Shown piece after piece: positions 55,051 to 64,000 of a stretch of DNA of 64,000 nucleotides (within the stretch, counting starts at the first letter, position 1; each line of letters opens with the position of its first letter). The position numbers and the translations under genes were made by a program. The notes beneath the pieces are model-generated. The model made no database searches and was not told the origin of the DNA. It worked only from the letters and a program-made list of their open reading frames with translations. Source of the stretch: Hyparrhenia diplandra (Eukaryota; Streptophyta; Magnoliopsida; Poales; Poaceae); assembly GCA_015847255.1 (NCBI GenBank), contig JADLZK010006507.1, positions 186,001 through 250,000 of the forward strand. Reading direction: 5' to 3'.

Positions 55051-55600
55051 AATACTATCTCTGGTCAAGCCACACATGACCTGATCCCGCCTCTCCTTTC
55101 GGTGAACATATTAGTGTTAGCATATAAACAAATAAGAGATGTTGAGAGATAATTGGAAAAGAAGAAAAACATGAGGTATTGGAATTCGAGACATCAGGAA
55201 AGAGGCACATGCAAGACTTCAAGAGATATCAGGAGTTTAAGAGTGGTTGTCCAGTTTGCACCATATCACCAGTGACCCAACAGAATTCTGTAGATTGCAG
55301 GCACCATGGTTGCAGCGGTGCTCGGCAACCGTAACTATTTATCTTGACAAGACAGTGAGTGCCTTAGACATTAGCATGCTTCTCAAACCAGCCACTCAAG
55401 ATGATCCAACCGCTTTGGAAGTCAAGAAATGGTATTATCTTCGACCATGAAACTACCTCGATCAGTTTCAGAATGGAGGCTCACCCTCAAGGTTGAGATT
55501 AGCATAGTGTGTATGAAAGCTAAGAAGCTGATCGATCACAGATCCATTGTCAACGTGGTGCGAGAATAGTTAATAGCAATGAGTTTTTTTTTTTTTTTTT
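55051..55600 (+). ncRNA. candidate 21-PHAS precursor, unit 18
   Basis: The leader starts with AATACTATCTCTGGTCAAGC at about 55051, without its own TATA; it may be read through from unit 17. Site 55179-55200, phase start 55191. The body 55210-55600 is duplicated at 63220-63590. Confidence 0.55.
55179..55200 (+). promoter_or_regulatory. miR2118-like target site, unit 18
   Basis: GGAATTCGAGACATCAGGAA core; the 3' half matches the UUCCUGAUG isoform as remembered. Confidence 0.6.
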
Positions 55601-56760
55601 TACTTTTACTTTTAGGTCATGATGACCTCGTGATTCCACCGTTCTTTGTAGGGAGAATTAGGAATATGGTCCTGAAAAAAGTTTGCCTTAGGAATCGGCC
55701 TCTTTTTGTTGAATTTGGGAATGTGGCCTCAAAACGAAACTTTGTTAGAATCCGGCCTTTCGTCGGTTTTTGACTTTTGAGGCTTAACGATGTTAACTAG
55801 GGGGGGTGTCAAAAGACCATTTTACCCGGTAAAAAAACAGAGTTTTGTTCATCCATTGGTTCAACCCTCTTCCTTTGCTCTCTAGCCCACCCCCTTCCCC
55901 GTATCAGATCTAATGAAGGCAGCGACACGATGGGGTTGATGATGGTGGTCTCAGCAGATGAGGACGAGCTCAGAAGTGATATGACAGGTCAGGCAGAGGT
56001 TGGGAAGGAGCAGTCCGCACTCGTGATCAAGGCACGGCCTCGGTTGGATGGCCGGGGGCTGTATTTTTTTCTGTTGTTATATTTTGATTAACAGAGGCGG
56101 CCACCTCTGTTGACGATTGAGCGAAGGTGGGCATGGTATTACGTGCACGCCTCTCGCATTACAGTCAAAGTTGTAATCCAGTGCTCTCATGTTTTTATAC
56201 TCCTTCCTGTACCAGTTTGGGCCATGTACACGTGTCTACACTTCTGGGGCGAGGTTCCTATACTCCTTCCTGTACCACTTTCTCATATGCGTGTCCATCA
56301 AACATCGCCTCGACTTCTGGGATCATCTTTATTACTGTTACTTTGAGGTTTTATATCCATGGTGAGTGTGCATGTCAACTTTTCCATATGAGTACATATG
56401 TGTATGCACTATGTGTGTGACAAGTTTTAAAATTTTTGAAACAGCGAAGATATAACTTTTGATTTGGTTTCCATGTTTCCACCTACTACGTGGTTTCCAC
56501 CGTATATTTTCCCCGATTACATGGCTAGATCAAAAATGCTAACTCTGGTTTCTCATCTCAAAAAGCCTTATCTGTCTCATGGAAAATCCATGCAGCTTAA
56601 TTAGCACCAAACTTGATTTGTCAAGTTCCTCCGTATGTTCCAGGTTCACAACGCTGCCAACAATGAAATCCAAAAGCATCGCATTTCTGAACGGGACAAC
56701 AACTACAAACCTTATTAGAGCCACCTGCTGAGCAACCAGAACCACACACCTTTTTAAAGT
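55601..56760. other. foreign insertion in the array, no gene recognised
   Basis: Absent at the equivalent place near 63600. Includes the palindromic AACAGAGGCGGCCACCTCTG (56090), a duplicated TATACTCCTTCCTGTACCA (56198 and 56260), and a minus-strand ORF fragment at 56745-56539 related to one near 60180-60000. Class unknown. Confidence 0.35.
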
Positions 56761-56875
56761 ATTTCAGTACTTATGTATTTTTATTTACCATTCAATCTAT
56801 CTTCATGCACGGCCCATATCTTTTTTCCAACCAACACAAACATTTCTCATAAATTAGAGACAAATTAGTTACATA

Positions 56876-56912
56876 CCAATCAATAAAACCTATAGGGATG
56901 CCAGTATAAATA
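56876..56912 (+). promoter_or_regulatory. CCAAT-TATA core promoter, unit 19
   Basis: CCAAT at 56876, TATAAATA at 56905, 29 bp apart. Confidence 0.65.
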
Positions 56913-56934
56913 TGGCATCACATTTGCCTATACA

Positions 56935-58251
56935 ATACTATCTCCACACAAAACTACATACGATCGATGACCTTGATAGGGAGGGTCTCTCCTTTTCCTC
57001 AATATATTAGTGTCAGGAGAACTGGAAAAGACAAAAAGCACGAGCCCTAGGAATTTGAGACATCGAGAAAGAGGCACATGCTGATTTAAAAGGGAGTGTT
57101 GCTACTTGAGGCTTGGTGCCAGTAGTTTATCAACGTTCTGGCCGCTGGCTGGTGTCTAAGGATCACAGTCGGCCATATGGTCAGTGACCATCGAACAAGT
57201 GGCACTGGTCAGTTTTGTTGAGGGCACCATCCAGTGGGCGCCACAGGGCCGGTTGGCCATATTGCTTTGGGGGACGACACAGCAAATGCATCAGAAATTG
57301 GCATACTAAAATTGGCAACATGACGATAAGCTGCTCTGACCTCTTCATGTTCTAAACTGTGCAGTGATGTACTGCTGTTGTTTCTGGATTGGCAACTTGT
57401 TTACTAATATACAAATTTACTAGTCTTATTCATCCATTGGTCCTACCTATATGATTCTTCCCATGTTCCATCTGCCCTGCTGTTAACGATAACATTGTGG
57501 TAGCATTTTCATATGGCCAGAGAGTTATCTACTTCTTACACATACTAAACGTGGTTGCAGAATGCTTGCAACCCCATTACCAAGCTGATGTCTAGGGACT
57601 AAACGGTCGAGCATCTGACAGAGCAAGACGGCATGCGCTTTTCAGTTCTCTACCAACAACTGGCAGACAACATCTGCTTACTGGCGTGGCACATATTACA
57701 GCCCATTTGGTAAATATCTGACAAGGAACTTTAAGTGCAGAAGAGGATCATCTCAATCACAAAATGAGCTAACAGGACAACTTCTCTTAAGTATTGTGTG
57801 GACAACCATATGACATATTGAGATGCCCTTGTTAGAGTTTTGAGTACTAGTGCCAACAGATATAAGAGGAAATACAAAAGAAATATTCCCAAATAAGCTT
57901 GGATCCTCCTTAACAAAAACAGCTGGTACTAATATGTCCCTACTTGTACTACTATGTCCCCAAGACAAAGAAACTGTCATGAACATTAAAGGTTCTAGAT
58001 AAACTGATATAACAGTGAGATACAAATTGCATGAACTAATAAGATACTCGTAATTGGGGATTTGGTCGCCTCACTGAAGGTCGCTGCTAATTTGGCATCG
58101 GCAAGTTCTGGATGTCATTGGGGTGACCCAGCGTGGGAGGCCGACGCTCATTTGACTTAAAAGCTAATTGATAACTGGGTGCCATGAAACACATGTGAAG
58201 ATTTACCTGATATCTAATTATATTCACTGAAATACATTCGAGGCTAAACAA
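56935..58251 (+). ncRNA. candidate 21-PHAS precursor, unit 19
   Basis: Site 57048-57069, phase start 57060. Leader 143 nt from TATA to site, as in unit 20. The body parallels unit 1. It ends at the solo LTR. Confidence 0.65.
57048..57069 (+). promoter_or_regulatory. miR2118-like target site, unit 19
   Basis: TAGGAATTTGAGACATCGAG then AA; identical to units 12 and 20. Confidence 0.7.
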
Positions 58252-58923
58252 TGTGGGGATCGCTCCTGCCCCTCTAGCTTTGCTACCGGACGATGGTGTG
58301 CGGGGGTGATGGTGTGCGGGGGCACCTTCGCCCCGTCGAGGGTGCGGGATATGAGGCGAGTGTGATAAATATTCAAATAAATGGTAATAAATATGGCCAC
58401 CAACCGCCCGTAACACGTACTGCCCACCCAGTATTTATAGGCGCCCTGCCGGCTGGTAGCGCTTTTACAATAGGGGGTGGCCCCTAGAGACACCGACACC
58501 TGGGACCCACAAGGGGCCTTACTGTATTTTTACAATCTGGGGCAGCGTGGTAAAAGCACATCGAGTCCTTTCGCTTCCGGCCTTCCGGCGCCCTTAGGTT
58601 TTCCCCGACGCCGCCACCAGCCTTGATAATGTTCCGGCCCGGCGATTGGCTCCCCAGTCTGTGGGGCTCCCGCCAGTTCGGTCCTTGATCCCGCCATAGA
58701 GGAGGTCACTGTCGGAAGCTGTGAGGCCTCGACGTACCTGAGACAGCAAAGGTGGCAAGAGGTTATGTTATTCGCCTGGACCTCCGGGACAGGGGTCGCC
58801 TAGCTCGGGCTCCGCCATTTCAGAGGTCGTTTGTCTGTGGTGTGGAGGTGGTGCAGGACGCAGTGGTTAAGGACCAGGAGCTGCTGGGGGAGGGGGGTCT
58901 CAGCGAGGGCTACCTCCCCAACA
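58252..58923. mobile_element. solo LTR, 672 bp
   Basis: TGTGGGGATCGC...CCTCCCCAACA, with TG...CA ends and a matching TGTGGGG/CCCCAACA terminal inversion. Flanks AACAA and AACAG agree at four of five bases. The host sequence resumes as in 50210-50225 (CAGTAGTCAGACCCAG). No internal retrotransposon sequence. Confidence 0.7.
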
Positions 58924-59196
58924 AACAGTACTCACACCCAGCACAAAAACTTTAAGTTGTGTATGTGTGAAATTGCAAAATACTGGACACCTTAAAAAAG
59001 CAACTTTATTATGAAGCAGAGGCTTGATAGGGAAGTCAAATACTGGACACCTTAACTGATATATATAGTATCTCCAACAATTTGATTAAAGTAATTTCAA
59101 TAAGTACCTTCTGTATTTTTGTCATTCAATCTATCTTGATGGCCAGCCTATATCTTTTCTCACGACAGCATATATTTCTCATAAATCAGTCACCTA

Positions 59197-59233
59197 CCAA
59201 TCAATTAAACCTATATGGATGCCAGTATAAATA
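59197..59233 (+). promoter_or_regulatory. CCAAT-TATA core promoter, unit 20
   Basis: CCAAT at 59197, TATAAATA at 59226, 29 bp apart. Confidence 0.65.
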
Positions 59234-59368
59234 TGGCATCACACTTGCCTGTACAATACTATCAATCTCTGCACAAAGCTACATGCGACCGTGATAGTCT
59301 CTGTCCTTTTGCTGGACATGTTAGTGTCAGTGGATGAGAGAACTGGAAAAGAAGAAAAACATAAGGCA

Positions 59369-59390
59369 TAGGAATTTGAGACATCGAGAA
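59369..59390 (+). promoter_or_regulatory. miR2118-like target site, unit 20
   Basis: TAGGAATTTGAGACATCGAG then AA; identical to units 12 and 19. Confidence 0.7.
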
Positions 59391-59475
59391 CATGCTGATT
59401 TGAAAGCGAGTGCTGCCCTGCGGATCATGTACATCCAGTGCAACTATTCTACGCTTGGTGCCAATAGCTTAACAA

Positions 59476-59565
59476 CATTCAGGCAGCTGGCAAGTTTCTC
59501 TGGTCTCCAGATCACAATCGCATTCAGGCAGCTGGCAGGTTTCTCTGGTCTCCAGATCACAATCG
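59476..59565. repeat. 45-bp tandem duplication in unit 20
   Basis: CATTCAGGCAGCTGGCA... at 59476-59520 and 59521-59565, one mismatch. Confidence 0.93.
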
Positions 59566-60751
59566 GCCTTAAAAAAGCCTAGCTAGAGTGATCTAGGTTT
59601 GACAATGGGTGTCCAGTCGGCACCATATGACCAATCGCCAATCAACATATGACACTGATTTGGCTCAGGGCACTAGCACTATCCAATGGGCGCCATATGC
59701 ACGGTGGCCAATTCGCAAACTCCAATGCTTTTGGTCGAGGACACTGCAACAAGTTTTTTTTTGATGAAACGAGGAGACTGAAAGTGCGACAGACATTAGC
59801 TCTGATCTCTTCACGTTGAAAACTGTGTAGTGTTGTACTGTTGCGCTGTTTACTAGTATTATTATTTCATTGGTCCTACCTATAACATTGAATTATAGAT
59901 CCAAAAATTAAAATCAAATTTCTTATGTAGCAGATGAACGACAGGTAAGTCATCAAATACCGGACCAGTTGACCCACGGAGATTTTTGTTAGATAATGAG
60001 TTGACCCCTCGAGATAGTAGCAGCCTTGAGCCTTAATGTGTCTCCTGGCACATCCATGTAGCTTAGGTCCAAACTCGATCTGTCGAGTTTTGGTTCCATG
60101 TATCACAACACTACCAACACTAGAGTCCAAAACCATCGTAGTTTTGAACGAGACAGGAAGCACGAACCTTCTAGGAGTCCCGGCTGAGCAATTACACCAC
60201 TAAAAAGCTCGATCTCTTCATGGGCACCAACGACATCAACAAAGGAACTTAGAGACAAACTCAAACTACTTTGTACTAGTACTTGTGATATAATTACTTC
60301 CACTGTGACCTCCACTGCATACCCGAGAACTTTTCACGAAGTCACATGACGACCGCCTCACCAGAGCCGCCTGATCTGCTGCTTTCATCAGTTTCCATGC
60401 TACACAAGGAGAGCATGAGCATGCTGGTAACAATGCCCCATCGATCCGTGTTAGATCGTCTTCATCACCCTCTCCCATCATAATAAGCCTCAAGTCGAAC
60501 TGTATCAGAACATCAGAACCCATATGGATGGCCTCTCTTGGTGCCGGTCATCCCAAATTCTCAATGAGGATTTAGCAATTCTTAATTAGTTCACCAGCCC
60601 CACTGTGTTCGCCTGGGGACCAATACAAAGTGGGTGATTGGGCCGTTGGATGGGATATAGGAGGTGACCAAGGGGCATTTGCGATTGGGTCCAATAGAAT
60701 AGGCCATATGAACCTCTAATATTTTTCCACCACATACTATTAGTTCCTTTG

Positions 60752-61020
60752 TGTTGAGAATTCGTTCTATTGATCAAGCACACGAGCACAAGATTGAACA
60801 CAGAAATAGATGTGAGGAATAGAGAGCTCTTTAATTATGTCTTTCACATTATATGATTCTCAGGAGTATCCATTGTTCTTCCCCAAGGCAGCCTTTTTAT
60901 AACTATGCATCCTAGCGTCCTAGATGTGGGAACATCCTAGCGTCCTTTTGTTTGACTCCACATGTCTTTGCAATTGTACATCTGAGTGCTTTCCTCCTTT
61001 CTAATAATTATTTGTCGACA
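60752..61020 (-). mobile_element. solo LTR, Copia-like, 269 bp
   Basis: The minus strand reads TGTCGACAAATAATT...ATTCTCAACA, with a TATA box TTATAAAAAGG (near 60895) and a downstream leader, i.e. LTR layout. No target duplication seen (CTTTG left, ATTAA right). It lies just upstream of the unit 21 promoter. Confidence 0.55.
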
Positions 61021-61040
61021 ATTAATTAGTTGTCTAGCTA

Positions 61041-61081
61041 CCAATCAATAAGAAACAATATCAATGCCAGCAGTATAAATA
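61041..61081 (+). promoter_or_regulatory. CCAAT-TATA core promoter, unit 21
   Basis: CCAAT at 61041, TATAAATA at 61074, 33 bp apart owing to a small insertion. Confidence 0.6.
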
Positions 61082-61240
61082 TGGCTCCACCGGCTCACGA
61101 ACAATACTATCTCCCAACAAGCTACACACACCCTTGATAGCGCCTCTCCTTTCAGTGCATATATATTAATGTTAGCATGGATAAACAAATATGAGAATGA
61201 GACAGCACAAGGAAAATAAGAAGAAGAAAAAAAAGAGGCG

Positions 61241-61262
61241 TGGGAATCTGAGACACCAGGAA
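61241..61262 (+). promoter_or_regulatory. miR2118-like target site, unit 21
   Basis: GGAATCTGAGACACCAGGAA core. Confidence 0.55.
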
Positions 61263-61576
61263 AGAGGCATACGCTCGCCATAAGCAAGCTTCTGCAACTA
61301 TGGAACCATTGGTTTTACCTCTTGCTATAGGGTTCAGACCCAATTTTCCAGTTGAGATATTCCACTAGCTCTGCATCTAGAGTTGACAACCAAGGTGCAC
61401 TCTGTTTGAACTATAATCGTGTATTCTGGTGTCCTGAGATACTTGTTTTCAGTAAAGCAGGGGCAAAGTAGCCATTGGTCTCCAGATGTAATCTGGCTCA
61501 ATTTTCCAATAAAGCAGGGCCAAGTGCAAATTTAACAGAGTGCCTCAAACATGCACATGGTTGATCATAACAATTA

Positions 61577-62331
61577 GGGTTTTGCTACGGTACACATTTT
61601 ACTCTTAGGAGGTAAGAGTTCAAATAAATCACAGCCGTTGAATTTTGAACACATTAAACAATTAAGTAACCAAATAATTAAGAAACAATATTTGCTATAT
61701 CTGTGCATTGATTTTCTTGCCATATATGATATAGGAGCATGCATGCCAGCTACGGAACGTATGCATGGATGTATATTGCCACAACGAATCTGTCTTTCCT
61801 CAGATAGTTTCTTTCTTTACGTATGCATTGGATCCTTAATGCAATTATATGTAATGCACATAATGTTATTTTTTACATACGTCTTGTTAGGGTATAGTTA
61901 TTATGTTGTGAAAAATATATATGCACTGGGCACGTTACAATACTTTTATGTAAAATAACTATGATGACGGGTTCCAATTTTTTTTTTGACAAATTTGTCA
62001 CGTACAAAATGAAATGGTTACAATAATGCTTTTTTCTATAGTTGTCAATGCTTGCGTTAAGAAATGTGTTTAAAAGAAGTCACCATATAGATGTCACGGC
62101 TAAATAAAAAAAATTGCTAATAAGCCTATATATATCTAATAACAGACGATCATGCATGCATGCATCGATTATATCTAGAACTTTCCTTATAATTTATCCT
62201 ACTTTACAAAATAGAAATTAAATAATTCTATATTTAACATATTACCTTCTAGGAAGTAATAGTTGATATCAACCCTCCGATCTAATAAAATAAACGGCTC
62301 ACAATGATTTGGGTGTACCACAGCAAAGCCC
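61577..62331. mobile_element. MULE-type MITE with 9-bp target duplication
   Basis: 755 bp, AT-rich. Ends GGGTTTTGCTACGGTACAC and, inverted, GGGCTTTGCTGTGGTACAC. TAACAATTA flanks both sides (61568-61576, 62332-62340). Nine-bp duplications are typical of Mutator-like elements. No transposase. Confidence 0.88.
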
Positions 62332-62411
62332 TAACAATTAACAATCAGGTCAGCCTCTCCATGCAAAGTACAGTTCTAAAAAAATTCACCCAAAACAAAG
62401 CGACTGATAAA

Positions 62412-62550
62412 TTTCCAGTTTTTAAGTTCTTTTTTTCCTTTTTCCAGATTTTGTAATTGCTTCGGATATGATGCTTTTTTTCTTTTATGGTAATAAATTT
62501 CAGTAGAGGCCTCTTCGGCTTCTCCTGTTCCTTCAAAAAAAAAAAAAACC
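62412..62550 (+). mobile_element. truncated LINE 3' end with about 15-bp target duplication
   Basis: AAGCGACTGATAAAT (62397-62411) and AAGCAAGTGATAAAT (62551-62565) flank it; the tail is GGTAATAAATTTCAGTAGAG, then about 14 A. Confidence 0.7.
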
Positions 62551-62613
62551 AAGCAAGTGATAAATACAAGGAATACGAGAGAAGAATGGGGTGGGTGCTT
62601 GGGCTATAGAAGG

Positions 62614-62737
62614 CAGTCTTTTTTAATCTTTTTTGTTTCCTTTTACGTTTCCTGAGTTGCACTGGTGGAACTCTTTGTTTTAATTCAATAAAATTCCATT
62701 AGGGGTGAAGGCCCCTCCTATTTCCTAAAAAAAAATG
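62614..62737 (+). mobile_element. truncated LINE 3' end
   Basis: TTTTAATTCAATAAAATTCC, then an A-tail; same family as 18645 and 29497. Confidence 0.55.
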
Positions 62738-63185
62738 GTTATCATCCAAAGCAAACTAAAAGCCTCCTTGACTTGGCATCAACAAATATCAGAGCAAGCA
62801 CAAGGTAACTGAATAAAAATAAATGAAAAAAAAAATAACAAGTTTGAGCTAAGAAATACATTGTGATGGACCAATACGATAAAAAAGAAAAAACATTTCG
62901 AATACATTATTATAATACTCAAGGCTATAGATGGATTCATTAAACAGTAGGCACAGAGTATTCACCTAGTGCCGCCTTCTCACCTCTCCTCGCCTACCCC
63001 GCCTCGCTGGCACTAGAGCAAGTCGCCTCTAGTGCCGTGCGGCTTGCCAGGATGGCGGCGGCAGGCCCCTCCTCTCATTTTAGGTAGCGTGCTAGCGCGG
63101 TGCTGCGGTGGATCGACGGTGTGACCTCATCAGGGTGCGTGGGGCTCGCAGGGATGTCTGTCCACGGCTGCAGCGACGCCAGATC
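62738..63185. repeat. GC-rich dispersed module, copy 3 (truncated)
   Basis: Matches the first 450 bp of 29611-31205; joined at 63185 to sequence duplicated from the unit 18 body. Confidence 0.65.
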
Positions 63186-63219
63186 CAACCGAGCGTAGAT
63201 TGCAGGCACCACGGTTGTC

Positions 63220-63590
63220 CAGACTTCAAGAGATATCAGGAGTTTAAGAGTGGTTGTCCAGTTTGCACCATATCACCAGTGACCCAATAGAATTCTGTAG
63301 ATTGCAGGCACCACGGTAACCGTAACTATTTGTCTTGACAAGACAGTGAGTGTCGTAGACATTAGGATGCTTCTCAAACCAACCAGTCAAGATGATCCAA
63401 CCGCTTTGGAAGGCAAGAAATGGTATTATCTTCGACCATGAAACTACCTCGATCAGTTTCAGAATGGAGGCTCACCCTCAAGGCTGAGATTAGCATGGTG
63501 TGTATCAAAGCTAAGAAGTGGATCACGGATCCATTGTCAACCGTGGTGCGAGAATAGTTAATAGCAATGAGTTTTGATTTTTTACTTTTG
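63220..63590. repeat. duplicate of the unit 18 body
   Basis: AAGAGATATCAGGAGTTTAA through GCGAGAATAGTTAATAGCAA matches 55218-55577; the trigger site is absent. Confidence 0.85.
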
Positions 63591-63853
63591 GGTCATAATA
63601 ACCTTGTATTCCACCATTGTTTGTATTCTTGTTGATATCATCAACAAAAATTGAAAAAATAGGTAGGGGCTTCCCTGCTGTTTTCTGATATTGTAACAGA
63701 ACGCCTGATATGCAAATTTATACAAGTATTATTCATCCATTGGTCTGATCCTCTTTCTTTTTATTTACAATTCAATCTATCTTCATGCACGGCCCATATC
63801 TTTTCCAATCAACACAAACATTTCTCATAAATTAGACGCAAATTAGTTACCTA

Positions 63854-63890
63854 CCAATCAATAAAACCTATAGGGATGCCAGTATAAATA
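63854..63890 (+). promoter_or_regulatory. CCAAT-TATA core promoter, unit 22
   Basis: CCAAT at 63854, TATAAATA at 63883, 29 bp apart. Confidence 0.65.
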
Positions 63891-63914
63891 TGGCATCACA
63901 TTTGCCTACACAAT

Positions 63915-64000
63915 ACTATCTCTGCACAAAGCCACATACAATCTTGATAGGGATAGGGTCTCTCCTTTTGCTGAACATATTATTGTCAGTTGATGAGAGA
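63915..64000 (+). ncRNA. candidate 21-PHAS precursor, unit 22, cut by the window end
   Basis: The leader matches units 19 and 20 up to GTCAGTTGATGAGAGA; the miR2118-like site should follow within about 60 bp outside the window. Confidence 0.5.

Larger units (their letters stand above)
59256..60640 (+). ncRNA. candidate 21-PHAS precursor, unit 20
   Basis: Site 59369-59390, phase start 59381. A 45-bp tandem duplication lies 96 nt after the site. From about 59990 the sequence includes a minus-strand gene-like fragment related to 56539-56745, so the true end may be earlier. Confidence 0.6.
61106..62410 (+). ncRNA. candidate 21-PHAS precursor, unit 21
   Basis: Site 61241-61262, phase start 61253. 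After about 61310 the body jumps to the distal segment (CTATAGGGTTCAGACCCAAT), so the middle of the unit is deleted. A MULE-type MITE interrupts it at 61577-62331. Confidence 0.55.

Noticed and set aside
9921..64000. miR2275-type sites for 24-nt phasiRNAs
   Set aside because: I scanned by eye for TGAGATATTGGAGGAAACC-like sequences and found none; only miR2118-like sites recur.
9921..64000. Interpretation of the repeated unit as an ordinary transposon family
   Set aside because: No terminal repeats, target duplications or transposon ORFs bound the units; they are tandem on one strand, with a promoter and a fixed-position miRNA-like site. Not fully excluded without small-RNA data.

Overview
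The window is nuclear DNA of a grass (Poaceae, perhaps Pooideae; the subfamily is a guess). Evidence: Tat-lineage Gypsy and Copia LTR retrotransposons, a CACTA element with CACTACTACAAAA ends, an Au-type SINE, many truncated LINE 3' ends, GT-AG introns, and no bacterial-type gene organisation. Almost all protein-coding sequence belongs to transposons or broken gene fragments.

Layout. 1-9920 is most of a minus-strand Tat-lineage Gypsy element: 5' LTR 9449-9920, gag, protease, RT, RNase H, a second RNase H, integrase, then a plus-strand intron-containing antisense ORF; its 3' LTR lies outside the window. From 9921 to 64000 the backbone is a tandem, same-strand array of at least 20 diverged copies of one non-coding unit. 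It is interrupted by two Copia elements with perfect 5-bp target duplications (20772-26200 minus, 33076-38273 plus), a LINE (31222-32526 minus), a CACTA element (16786-17850), an H15-domain gene fragment with a SINE (13577-15484), a deleted LTR element with an extra inverted LTR (46229-48200), two solo LTRs, a Tourist-like MITE, a MULE-type MITE, a retroposed mRNA-like fragment and a few exon fragments.

The repeated unit is the main discovery. A typical copy has a CCAAT motif exactly 29 bp upstream of TATAAATA, an A/G-rich leader of about 80-190 nt, and a 22-nt motif of the type GGAATTTGAGGCACCAGGAA, followed by several hundred bp to 1.5 kb without a conserved reading frame. The motif is strongly complementary to the miR2118 family, and variants in different copies match the 5' halves of different miR2118 isoforms as I remember them. 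I infer a cluster of miR2118-triggered 21-nt phasiRNA precursor loci (21-PHAS). In grasses such RNAs are cleaved under miR2118 guidance, made double-stranded by RDR6, diced by DCL4 in 21-nt register and loaded into AGO5-type Argonautes such as MEL1 in pre-meiotic anthers. Small-RNA data are needed to prove it; exact phase-start positions are given for each copy.

The copies fall into sub-families by promoter spacing, leader deletions and site variant. They appear to have multiplied by tandem and segmental duplication (for example 53130-55080 parallels 32527-33075 plus 38274-39780), while transposons repeatedly landed in them, sometimes within about 25 bp of a TATA box.
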